Shown here piece by piece: positions 9,595-17,048 of a DNA stretch of 64,000 nt. Each line of letters opens with the position of its first letter. The first letter of the stretch is position 1. The stretch is from NCBI RefSeq assembly GCF_003669015.1, contig NZ_CP033069.1:3730501-3794500 (forward strand), written 5' to 3'. Below the pieces are notes generated by a model, which was not told the DNA's origin, did no database searches, and saw only the letters and a program-made list of their open reading frames with translations. The position numbers and the translations under genes are program-made. The stretch is from Acidovorax sp. 1608163 (lineage in GTDB: Bacteria; Pseudomonadota; Gammaproteobacteria; Burkholderiales; Burkholderiaceae_C).

Positions 9595-10646
9595 CAATGT
9601 GTCGTCGCCGAAACACCGGCCTTGGCTTGTACATCAGCGGGGGCCAGGAGGGGCGCCGCATGCGCAATCCGGGTCCGGACACGGTCGAGCAGGTTGTTGC
9701 GGGCTGCATCATACGCCCGGTTCAAAGCCTGCTCGAAAGCCAGCACGTCCGCCGATCCATGGCTCTTGAACACCAGCCCGCGCAGCCCCAAAAGGGCCGC
9801 ACCGTTGTAGCGGCGGTAGTCAATGCGCTTCATCAAAGCTTTTAAAACAGGATAAGCAACGATGGCTGCAGCTTTGGTGAAAATATTGCGAGAAAACTCA
9901 TTTTTGAGCCCACCCACCACCATGGAAGCTACGCCTTCGCTGGCTTTCAACGCAACGTTGCCGACAAAGCCGTCACACACCACGATGTCAACGGTACCCT
10001 TGAAGATGTCATTGCCTTCCACGTTGCCGTAGAAGTTCAGATCACCCAAACTGGCCGCAGATCGCAGCAATTCACCTGCTTTTTTGATGACTTCGCTGCC
10101 TTTGATGATTTCCTCACCAATATTGAGCAAGCCCACAGTGGGCTCCCCTCCGTCCTGGAGGGCTGACACCAGCGCAGACCCCATGACAGCGAATTGCAAC
10201 AGATGCTCGGCCGAGCAATCCACATTGGCCCCCAAATCCAGCACCGTGGTGGCACCACCTTGTGCATTGGGCAGCTGGGTCGCAATGGCAGGGCGGTCAA
10301 TGCCATCCAGGGTTTTCAAGATGTAGCGAGCGATCGCCATCAAGGCACCCGTGTTGCCCGCGGACACAGCCGCAGCGGCCGCTCCATCCTTGACCTGCTG
10401 AATGGCCACGCGCATGGAAGAATCTTTCTTCTTGCGCAAAGCCACTTCCACAGGGTCATCCATGGCGACCACTTCAGAGGCCAGCACAACACTGGCCCGC
10501 TCGTGCGAGAACGATTGGAGACTCTCCTGCAAGCCGACCAGCAGCAAACGGGCTTGGGGGTGGGAATCTAGAAACTGGCGACACGCCGCGAGCGTGACGC
10601 GGGGGCCATGGTCGCCCCCCATGCAGTCAACAGCCAGTGTGATCAT
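9594..10646 (-). CDS. plsX: Phosphate acyltransferase PlsX
   Basis: Makes acyl-phosphate from acyl-ACP for PlsY in phospholipid synthesis. The 350-residue product begins with the typical [14 protein letters not shown] and contains ETVG-type family segments such as [20 protein letters not shown]. It lies between rpmF and fabH, the conserved rpmF-plsX-fabH order. A hairpin in the 104-bp gap after rpmF may attenuate transcription into it. Confidence 0.95.
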   Translation of the reverse strand: MITLAVDCMGGDHGPRVTLAACRQFLDSHPQARLLLVGLQESLQSFSHERASVVLASEVVAMDDPVEVALRKKKDSSMRVAIQQVKDGAAAAAVSAGNTGALMAIARYILKTLDGIDRPAIATQLPNAQGGATTVLDLGANVDCSAEHLLQFAVMGSALVSALQDGGEPTVGLLNIGEEIIKGSEVIKKAGELLRSAASLGDLNFYGNVEGNDIFKGTVDIVVCDGFVGNVALKASEGVASMVVGGLKNEFSRNIFTKAAAIVAYPVLKALMKRIDYRRYNGAALLGLRGLVFKSHGSADVLAFEQALNRAYDAARNNLLDRVRTRIAHAAPLLAPADVQAKAGVSATTH

Positions 10647-10702
10647 GGGCGACTTGTCCAGCCAACGGCTTTGGCTGAAAGAAAAATACGACGATCAAAA
10701 CA

Positions 10703-10736
10703 AAGGCCCGCACTACACAAAGTAGTTGCGGGCCTT
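10703..10736 (-). terminator. Hairpin between rpmF and plsX (possible attenuator)
   Basis: Inverted repeat AAGGCCCGC.ACTAC / GTAGT.GCGGGCCTT with a loop of about five bases. On the minus strand it follows rpmF and is followed by TGTTTTG, a weak U-tract. It could partly terminate rpmF transcripts, giving more L32 mRNA than plsX-fab mRNA. There is no experimental support. Confidence 0.55.
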
Positions 10737-10750
10737 GATGGGTGCTGAAA

Positions 10751-10933
10751 TTAGGCTTCAGACTTGTTCTTCAGCACTTGGCGGCCACGGTAGAAACCGT
10801 TAGGGCTGATGTGGTGACGCAGGTGGGTTTCACCAGTGGTAGGTTCCACAGCAATGCCTGGCACATTCAGTGCATTGTGCGAGCGGTGCATACCGCGCTT
10901 GGAAGGGGACTTTTTGTTTTGCTGAACTGCCAT
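10751..10933 (-). CDS. rpmF: 50S ribosomal protein L32
   Basis: The 60-residue product begins [20 protein letters not shown], a near-perfect L32 signature (MAVQQ.K.S.S.RG.RRSHD/N), and ends in a basic tail. Length and position upstream of plsX are standard. It lacks the cysteine pair found in some zinc-binding L32 forms. Confidence 0.97.
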   Translation of the reverse strand: MAVQQNKKSPSKRGMHRSHNALNVPGIAVEPTTGETHLRHHISPNGFYRGRQVLKNKSEA

Positions 10934-11034
10934 GATGGCTCCTGGTCTTGAATAGGGTTGGTAAAAACGCGATCAGCCCAATAAGACACGAGGGGGATTC
11001 GCGAGAAGCCCTCGATTATAACCCAAACAATAAA

Positions 11035-11586
11035 TCATGTCCCTTTTTCGTCTTTTCGCAGCGAGGCGAGCGCTGCAAAGGGGTTGGGCTTTTCTGAGTT
11101 CGCGGCCTCAAAGTCCTCGTCCGACGATGCCAGAGGGACCGAGCTTGGGCACTCATCATGCTTTGGCACCACAGGCAAGGCCATCAGCAACTCATCTTCA
11201 ATCAACTCACGCAAGTCAAACTCCCGGCTCAGTGCCAGCAAGTCCTCATCGCAATCGTCATCCAGGGCTTCGGCGGTGGCCTCATCAGCCACAAATCGGA
11301 ACGAGCGCTCCACATCCAGAGGCACATCCACAGGTGTCATGCACCGCTGGCATTCCATCGGGAAGCTGGCGTGCACCGCCAGATGCAACCAGACTTGGCC
11401 CGTACCCCCCAGCTCGGTACGCACTTCACCAGCCACCTTCCAGTCGACGAGCAAATCCGGGTGCAAGCCTTTGGCCTCTTGCGCCAAGCGCTCATATTTC
11501 AGAAGCGAGTCGTGACCTGACAGCTGACCTCCCGCCTGCGCGAAAGCCTTGATGTCAAGCCGGTCCGGAGAGAATTCCTTGGTCAT
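11035..11586 (-). CDS. yceD: YceD/DUF177-family protein
   Basis: DUF177 protein conserved upstream of rpmF. In plants and bacteria the family is linked to 23S rRNA accumulation, but its biochemical role is not settled. The 183-residue product contains the family core with a C-x2-C pair (ECQRCMTPVDVP, about residues 98-110) and an acidic stretch (DDDCDEDLLALSREFDL). It lies 101 bp upstream of rpmF on the same strand and diverges from the maf gene with only 25 bp between start codons. Confidence 0.88.
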   Translation of the reverse strand: MTKEFSPDRLDIKAFAQAGGQLSGHDSLLKYERLAQEAKGLHPDLLVDWKVAGEVRTELGGTGQVWLHLAVHASFPMECQRCMTPVDVPLDVERSFRFVADEATAEALDDDCDEDLLALSREFDLRELIEDELLMALPVVPKHDECPSSVPLASSDEDFEAANSEKPNPFAALASLRKDEKGT

Positions 11587-11611
11587 GGCGGCAGTGTAAG
11601 AGAATCAGCGC

Positions 11612-12211
11612 ATGCATCAATCCCCCACCCTGCCACGCCCTCTGGTATTGGGCTCCACCTCGCCCTACCGGCGCGAGCTGCTCTCGCGCCTGAACATCGC
11701 CTTTGACGTGGCCGCCCCCCATGTCGATGAAACCCCGCAAGCCAACGAAGCCCCTCGCGCACTGGCTTTGCGGCTGGCACTGGCCAAAGCGCAGGCCGTA
11801 GCACTGCTGCACCCGCAAGCCATCGTCATTGGGTCAGACCAAGTGGCCGATCTGGCGGGAGAACCCCTGGGCAAGCCCGGTACCCATGAAAAAGCCACCC
11901 TGCAACTGCAAGCCATGAGCGGCCAGACGGTGGTGTTCCAAACCGCAGTGGCCGTGGTGTGCGCCAGCAGCGGGTTTCAACAAGTAGACCTGGCTGCAGT
12001 GGAAGTCAAATTCAGAACCCTCGACCCAGACGAAATCGAGCGTTACCTGCAGGCCGAAAAGCCTTACGACTGCGCTGGCAGCGCCAAAAGCGAAGGCCTG
12101 GGCATCAGCCTGTTGGATGCCATCGTGAGCGACGATCCCACCGCCTTGATCGGGCTGCCGCTGATTCGAACCTGCCGCATGCTGCGCGCTGCAGGGTTGG
12201 TGCTGCCATGA
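11612..12211 (+). CDS. Maf-family nucleotide pyrophosphatase (YceF-like, m7GTP)
   Basis: House-cleaning nucleoside-triphosphate pyrophosphatase. The 199-residue product has the Maf N-terminal motif LGSTSPYRRELLSRL, the catalytic-base region IGSDQV, and the C-terminal KSEGLGISLLDAI segment. Details such as GSTSPYRRELL and its position beside yceD-rpmF fit the YceF subfamily (7-methyl-GTP) rather than YhdE (dTTP/UTP); the substrate assignment is inference. Its stop overlaps the next start (ATGA), so the two plus-strand genes are coupled. Confidence 0.88.
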   Translation: MHQSPTLPRPLVLGSTSPYRRELLSRLNIAFDVAAPHVDETPQANEAPRALALRLALAKAQAVALLHPQAIVIGSDQVADLAGEPLGKPGTHEKATLQLQAMSGQTVVFQTAVAVVCASSGFQQVDLAAVEVKFRTLDPDEIERYLQAEKPYDCAGSAKSEGLGISLLDAIVSDDPTALIGLPLIRTCRMLRAAGLVLP

Positions 12212-13023
12212 GCCAGTCGCCAGCACCCGTCGCCAGCACACCATCGACTAACGCCGCGCTGGGTCGGCTTTATCTGGTCCCAGCGCCACTCGACTTTGGC
12301 TGCGACGCACAAGCCCCCCTGCAAGAGGTTCTGCCGCAATCCACCATCCTGCAAGCCGCACGGCTCAACCACTGGATTTGCGAGAACGCCAAAAGTACCC
12401 GGGCATACCTCAAACGCGTTGATGCGCTGGAACCCCTCGCAGTCCCGGTTCAAGCCCAGCAAATTACAGAGTTACCGCGCGAAGTGCACAAAAAGGGAGA
12501 CCATGGAGACAAAGGCGCCCCCGTATTTGACGCCCGCCCTCTCCTGTCGGCCGCACTGCAAGGGCACGACATTGGCCTGGTCAGCGAAGCGGGGATGCCT
12601 GCTGTGGCAGACCCAGGCTCGTCCATTGTGCGTGCCGCACACGATCTGGGCATTGCCGTGGTGCCACTGGTAGGCCCCGTCTCCTTACTGCTGGCCCTGG
12701 CTGCCAGCGGCATGAACGGGCAAAACTTTGCTTTTGTGGGCTACTTGCCCCAAAGCGGGCCGGAGCGCGCGCAGCGCATGAAGGAGCTCGAATCCATCGC
12801 GCTGAAAACAGGGCAAACGCAGGTGTTCATTGAAACCCCCTACCGCAATGCCGCCCTGTGGCAAGCCCTGACCCAGACCCTGCAAACCAACACCCGACTG
12901 GCCATGGCCGCTGGGCTAACGCTGGAAACATCCCAAATACACAGCCAGCCGGTCAAGCAATGGCGCCAAAAAACAGCGCCCGTGGACAACCGTACGCCCA
13001 CCGTGTTCTTAATCGGCAGATAA
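12208..13023 (+). CDS. SAM-dependent methyltransferase, tetrapyrrole-methylase (RsmI-related) family
   Basis: The 271-residue product has the tetrapyrrole methylase fold seen in RsmI: an N-terminal LYLVPAPLDFG, then DIGLVSEAGMPAVADPG (the RsmI SDAGTP..DPG region) and LVGPVSLLLALAASGMNGQNFAFVGYLP. It differs from RsmI in the start (VPAPLD instead of VATPIGN), so it is a sister family. The substrate is unknown; 16S rRNA is only a guess. ATG 12208 overlaps the maf stop by four bases. Confidence 0.82.
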   Translation: MSQSPAPVASTPSTNAALGRLYLVPAPLDFGCDAQAPLQEVLPQSTILQAARLNHWICENAKSTRAYLKRVDALEPLAVPVQAQQITELPREVHKKGDHGDKGAPVFDARPLLSAALQGHDIGLVSEAGMPAVADPGSSIVRAAHDLGIAVVPLVGPVSLLLALAASGMNGQNFAFVGYLPQSGPERAQRMKELESIALKTGQTQVFIETPYRNAALWQALTQTLQTNTRLAMAAGLTLETSQIHSQPVKQWRQKTAPVDNRTPTVFLIGR

Positions 13024-13068
13024 GCGCAGGCCAGCCACCACGCCGCCCCAACCGATACGCCAAAGCAA

Positions 13069-13101
13069 AACCCCCGGCTACCACACAGGCAACCGGGGGT
13101 T
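13069..13101. terminator. Bidirectional terminator hairpin
   Basis: Inverted repeat AACCCCCGG / CCGGGGGTT (9 of 9 bases paired) with a 15-base loop, in the gap between the convergent methyltransferase and SppA genes. The left arm follows an A-rich stretch (CAAAGCAAAA), giving a U-rich tail for the minus-strand transcript. Confidence 0.65.
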
Positions 13102-13158
13102 CAGATTCGAAAACCACCACTGGCAGCGTCGCTAGCGAGGCGGCAGCGACGCACCCAA

Positions 13159-14235
13159 CTATCGCAGCTGCGGCGCCGCAATGGCAGTGGCTGCCTTGGC
13201 TGCGCCATACCCCATCGCCGCGCCAAAGCGCTTCACCAAACGCTCAGCCACATTGTCACGGCGGGTGTAGTCGATGATGTCTTCCGCCTTGACGACTTCA
13301 CGGGCCACATAGTCGAGGTTGCCCAGCTTGTCCGCCAAGCCCATCTCCACAGCCTGCTGGCCCGTCCAGAACAAGCCACTGAAGGTCTCGGGCGTGGGCT
13401 TGAGCCGATCACCGCGCCCCGACTTCACCACGGCGATGAACTGCTGATGGATCTGATTGAGCATGGCCTGTGCGTACGCACGCTGTTGCTCCGTCTGGGG
13501 GCTGAAAGGGTCCAAAAAGCCCTTGTTTTCACCCGCCGTGAGCAATCGGCGCTCCACCCCCAGTTTTTCCATCGTGCCGGTGAAACCAAAACCGTCCATC
13601 AGCACGCCAATGCTGCCCACGATGCTGGCCTTGTCCACAAAGATTTCGTCCGCTGCCGCAGCAATGTAATACGCCGCCGAGGCACAGGTCTCCTCAACCA
13701 CTGCATACACAGGCTTGTTGTATTTGGCCTTGAGGCGAAGGATTTCGTCATTGATGATGCCCGCCTGCACCGGGCTGCCACCCGGAGAGTTGATCAACAA
13801 CACCACGGCCTTGGAGCCCTCGTCCTCGAAGGCGCTGCGCATGGCAGCCACCACGAACTCGGCACTGGCCTCAGCACCTGAAGCGATTTCGCCCTTGATG
13901 TCCACCACCGCCGTATGGGGGGCGCTCTTATTGGCACTCGGGGCAGCCTGCATCATCGCGCCGCCAAAAATGGCGAGCACCAGGAGCAACCAGGCAAAGC
14001 GAAAGAAAATCTTCCAGCGCCGGGCGGCACGCTGCTCTGTCAACGCGGCCAACGCGAGCTTTTCCAGCACCGCACGCTCCCAGCCAGGCTCGGCAGGCGG
14101 CGTGGCACGGGGGGCACCACCGGGGCTTGAGGATGGCGCAGCTGCGGCAGCCTGGGTAGCCCACAGATCAGAAGCGGGCAAAGAATCCTGAGCACTGCCA
14201 GGATGATTGGAAGAGGGATTTTGTGGATCAGTCAT
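13159..14235 (-). CDS. sppA: S49-family signal peptide peptidase (SppA-like)
   Basis: Membrane-anchored serine-lysine peptidase that degrades cleaved signal peptides. The 358-residue product has a Pro/Ala-rich cytoplasmic N-terminus (1-70), one transmembrane helix (about 76-96), and a single S49 domain. Ser186 (CASAAYYIA) and Lys238 (AGENKGFLDPF) align with the Ser/Lys dyad of short SppA proteins. It is the short one-domain form, not the 67-kDa E. coli type. It follows the Rieske gene on the minus strand. Confidence 0.9.
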   Translation of the reverse strand: MTDPQNPSSNHPGSAQDSLPASDLWATQAAAAAPSSSPGGAPRATPPAEPGWERAVLEKLALAALTEQRAARRWKIFFRFAWLLLVLAIFGGAMMQAAPSANKSAPHTAVVDIKGEIASGAEASAEFVVAAMRSAFEDEGSKAVVLLINSPGGSPVQAGIINDEILRLKAKYNKPVYAVVEETCASAAYYIAAAADEIFVDKASIVGSIGVLMDGFGFTGTMEKLGVERRLLTAGENKGFLDPFSPQTEQQRAYAQAMLNQIHQQFIAVVKSGRGDRLKPTPETFSGLFWTGQQAVEMGLADKLGNLDYVAREVVKAEDIIDYTRRDNVAERLVKRFGAAMGYGAAKAATAIAAPQLR

Positions 14236-14352
14236 TCAAAGCCTCCCGCAGACACCCCGGGCCCAGAAACAGGCCCGGCACAGCGCTGCGGACAGAGAAA
14301 ACAAGCAACAAAACAGGGAAATAGAACAGAACAAGGCACCTGGGAGCAACCC

Positions 14353-14721
14353 CTAAAACGCCACCGGCTGCAGGTTGTGCGCAGTATGCCAGTGCACCTG
14401 GCCACCGGCCTCGGACAAGGCAATTTTCACCAGCCCGCCCCTACAAGGCCCGCCAGCACACTGGCCAGTGCTGGGCAAATAAGCAGCACCGTGCGTGGCA
14501 CACAACAACCATTGACCTGTGTCATCAAACAAACGGTTGGGCTGGTAGTCCATTTCCATGGGCACATGGGTGCAGCGGTTCAGGTAGGCATGCACCACAC
14601 CCTGGTACCGAATGGCAAATGCGCGGCAAACCTGGCCCGCATACTGCACATCAAACGGCACGGCCATGCCCCCATCGCACAGCTCTGCGCTGCCACACAA
14701 CAAAACAGCCTGCTCAGACAA
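14353..14721 (-). CDS. Rieske [2Fe-2S] domain protein
   Basis: Small stand-alone Rieske protein, probably an electron carrier or an assimilatory-reductase-like ferredoxin. The 122-residue product has both cluster-binding boxes, C-x-H (NRCTHV) and C-x2-H (LLCATHGAAY). No ATG lies at a sensible place. I chose TTG 14721 because GGAG lies 8 bases upstream and the product then starts MSEQAVLLCGSAELCDGG, right at the domain edge. It lies between the HAD phosphatase and sppA in the same orientation. The redox partner is unknown. Confidence 0.82.
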   Translation of the reverse strand: MSEQAVLLCGSAELCDGGMAVPFDVQYAGQVCRAFAIRYQGVVHAYLNRCTHVPMEMDYQPNRLFDDTGQWLLCATHGAAYLPSTGQCAGGPCRGGLVKIALSEAGGQVHWHTAHNLQPVAF

Positions 14722-14773
14722 AGGCGGCGCTCCTGGGCAGTGGCGAGAGATAAAAGCAAGACTGCAGCACGCC

Positions 14774-15445
14774 TCAAGCCTCCTGCTGCAGCCACTCGTG
14801 CAACTGCGCCACCGAATGCGCCACATACAGCGGTTGCAGCGCATGGAACGCATCGGGTTCGTGGGCGCCATAGCTGACACCGACGCTGGCGCAGCCTGCG
14901 TTCTGGGCCATCTGCAGGTCGTGGGTGGTATCGCCAATCATCAGCAAGTGCTCAGGGGGCACATCAAACTCTGCCATCAACTCCTTCAGCATCAAAGGAT
15001 GGGGCTTGCCCGCCGTCTGGTCAGCAGTGCGCGAGCCATCAAACACCCCGCGCAAATCCACGGCCTGCAAAACCTCATCAAGGCCACGGCGGCTTTTTCC
15101 GGTGGCGACGGCCAGCAGGTGACCACGCTCGCGCAGGGCCGACAACATGGGCAACACGCCATCGAACAAGCTCAAATCGTCCTGGTGCTGCAGGTAGTGA
15201 AACCGGTAGCGGTTGCCCAGCTCGGTGTATTTTTCAGGCGGCACATCCGGTGCGGCATGCGCCAAGGCGGGCATCAGGGCCATGCCGATCACATAGGCCG
15301 CTTCCTTGTCCGATGGCACCGTGCCGCCCACATCGCGCACAGCCTCCTGGATGGAGCGCACGATGATGGCGGTGGAGTCGTACAAGGTGCCATCCCAATC
15401 AAAAGCGATCAGGTCAAAGCGGCGCGAACGGACTTGGGACGGCAT
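14774..15445 (-). CDS. HAD-superfamily hydrolase (Gph-like phosphatase)
   Basis: The 223-residue product shows all four HAD motifs: motif I FDWDGTLYDST with nucleophile Asp16 and acid Asp18, motif II around AVATGKSRRG, motif III Lys in TAGKPHPLML, and motif IV IGDTTHDLQMAQNAG. The helical cap after motif I fits the phosphoglycolate phosphatase-like C1 subclass. The exact substrate cannot be read from sequence. It lies 10 bp after rluC and before the Rieske gene, so the three are probably one transcript. Confidence 0.88.
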   Translation of the reverse strand: MPSQVRSRRFDLIAFDWDGTLYDSTAIIVRSIQEAVRDVGGTVPSDKEAAYVIGMALMPALAHAAPDVPPEKYTELGNRYRFHYLQHQDDLSLFDGVLPMLSALRERGHLLAVATGKSRRGLDEVLQAVDLRGVFDGSRTADQTAGKPHPLMLKELMAEFDVPPEHLLMIGDTTHDLQMAQNAGCASVGVSYGAHEPDAFHALQPLYVAHSVAQLHEWLQQEA

Positions 15446-15455
15446 GGCGAGGCAA

Positions 15456-16466
15456 TCAAGCAGAGGGGATGAAGTCTGCCAGTTCAGGGGGCAGAGGGGC
15501 GTTCAATGTCACACGCTCCGCGCTGGCAGGGTGGCTGAACTGTAACCGCCACGCATGCAAAAACATGCGCTTGAGCCCCAGTCTGTGCAACCGCTTGTTC
15601 AGGTCAAAGTCGCCATATTTGTCGTCACCCACTATGGGATGGCCCTGGCTGGCCAAGTGGACCCGGATCTGGTGCGTGCGACCGGTCTTGATGGTGACCT
15701 CCAGCAACGTCATTGCAGGCAAGCCTTGCAAGGGCCGCGCAGGCACCGCTTGGCGCACCTTGACCAAAGTAATGGAACGCATCCCGTCGGGGTCATCGAC
15801 CGTGGTGACACGCACCCGGCGCTCGCCATCGGCCTGCAGGTATTTGTGCAGTGGCAAGTCGATCACCTTGTTGCTGGCCGTCCATGGACCCGTGACCAGC
15901 GCCAGGTAGGTTTTGCCAGTCTCCCGCTCCCTGAACTGGTCTTGCAAGTGAGTGAGCGCAGACCTCTTCTTAGCCACCAGCAGGATACCGGAGGTTTCGC
16001 GGTCCAGTCGGTGCACCAGCTCCAGCAACTTGGCCTGGGGGCGTGCCTGGCGCAGTTGCTCGATGACGCCAAAGCTCACGCCGCTGCCGCCATGCACCGC
16101 CACACCGGCGGGCTTGTCGATAGCGAGCACATGCTCATCTTCCAGAAGAATGGGGAATTCACGCGCGGGCGCGGGCCGCTCGGCCTTCTCGGCCACTTTG
16201 TCCGACACCCGCACCGGCGGCAGGCGCACCACATCACCAGACTCCACCCGGGTGTCGGCACTGGCGCGGCCTTTATTGATGCGCACCTCGCCGCTGCGGA
16301 TGATGCGATAGACGTGGGTTTTCGGTACCCCTTTGAGGTGGCGTATCAAAAAGTTATCAAGCCGCTGCCCCGCCGAATCCTCATCGACTTCGACCATACG
16401 GACTGCAGGAGGGTTGGAAGCCGGGGCCCGGTCCAGCGGTGGTTTGCCCCCTATAATGTGTTTCAC
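15456..16466 (-). CDS. rluC: 23S rRNA pseudouridine synthase RluC
   Basis: Isomerises uridines in 23S rRNA (955, 2504 and 2580 in E. coli). The 336-residue product has an N-terminal S4 domain (about 30-85) and the RluA-type catalytic domain with Asp155 in LVHRLDRETSG. The frame is open far upstream (to 16718), but that part is not RluC-like. I chose GTG 16466 (product starting MKHIIGGKPP) by family resemblance, although its ribosome-binding site is poor. It is divergent from rne, the same arrangement as in E. coli. Confidence 0.9.
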   Translation of the reverse strand: MKHIIGGKPPLDRAPASNPPAVRMVEVDEDSAGQRLDNFLIRHLKGVPKTHVYRIIRSGEVRINKGRASADTRVESGDVVRLPPVRVSDKVAEKAERPAPAREFPILLEDEHVLAIDKPAGVAVHGGSGVSFGVIEQLRQARPQAKLLELVHRLDRETSGILLVAKKRSALTHLQDQFRERETGKTYLALVTGPWTASNKVIDLPLHKYLQADGERRVRVTTVDDPDGMRSITLVKVRQAVPARPLQGLPAMTLLEVTIKTGRTHQIRVHLASQGHPIVGDDKYGDFDLNKRLHRLGLKRMFLHAWRLQFSHPASAERVTLNAPLPPELADFIPSA

Positions 16467-16648
16467 CTGCGCGTTGTTTTGTAAGTGGTTGATTTGTCTG
16501 GAGTTTAGTCCACTCAGCCATGCTACTAGCGCAGGCAGGTCGATGCCAGCGGGTGTCGCACACGCAGATTGCGGGCCAGATGCCTGCAATGGCCTGGGCG
16601 GCAGTCGGCGGGCTGACAAATTGAAACACTGATACGGAATCCCCCAAG

Positions 16649-16684
16649 CCGGCAGATGCACCCTACCAGGGACAGGTCTGCCGG
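16649..16684. promoter_or_regulatory. Nested hairpin in the rluC-rne region
   Basis: Perfect 8-bp outer stem CCGGCAGA / TCTGCCGG enclosing a second stem CCCT / AGGG. It ends about 365 bases before the rne start codon. It could be part of an RNase E autoregulatory leader or of the rluC leader on the other strand. The structure is seen in sequence; the function is inferred. Confidence 0.4.
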
Positions 16685-16787
16685 TGGATCGAAGCGAGCA
16701 TGTGGTTGTTGATGGCATGGATGATGACTTTGTGGCGGCGGCACTTGCCCCTGGCCCTGCACGTCCAATTGCCCGCAGCGCCCCGCC

Positions 16788-16822
16788 AGCAAGCGCAAGA
16801 AGCTATTAAATTTGTAGCAAAT
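16788..16822 (-). repeat. Short dispersed repeat, copy E (partial)
   Basis: Left half of the ~55-bp repeat. AGCAAGCGCAAGAAGCTATT and GTAGCAAAT match the corresponding part of copy B (AACAAGCGCAAGAAGCTACT ... ATAGCAAAT). The other arm is missing. Confidence 0.55.
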
Positions 16823-17048
16823 CTGCGCCATTCTCACTCGCCCCCATCCAAGCGCCCTTGCCTCCCGTGCTGAGTTCACCCTCGGCAGCCTGAGTCATCC
16901 CCGGCAATTCCCTTCGTTTCGATCCGTCAGTCCAGGCATTTACGGCTCCTATAGAGCTTGTCATTGGTTTGGAACTGTGGGTGGCAGCCCGCTACAGCAA
17001 CTGAGCTGTGCCGCTGCTGTCCGCGAAACAACGAGAAGGAATCGCATC

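Larger units (their letters stand above)
16467..17048. other. Divergent rluC-rne region with long rne leader
   Basis: A 582-bp stretch without a credible gene. It must hold the promoters of rluC and rne. It contains a nested hairpin at 16649-16684 and a partial copy of the short dispersed repeat at 16788-16822. In E. coli the rne mRNA has a 361-nt leader that mediates autoregulation by RNase E. A comparable leader would fit here, but no transcription start is visible with confidence. Confidence 0.55.
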
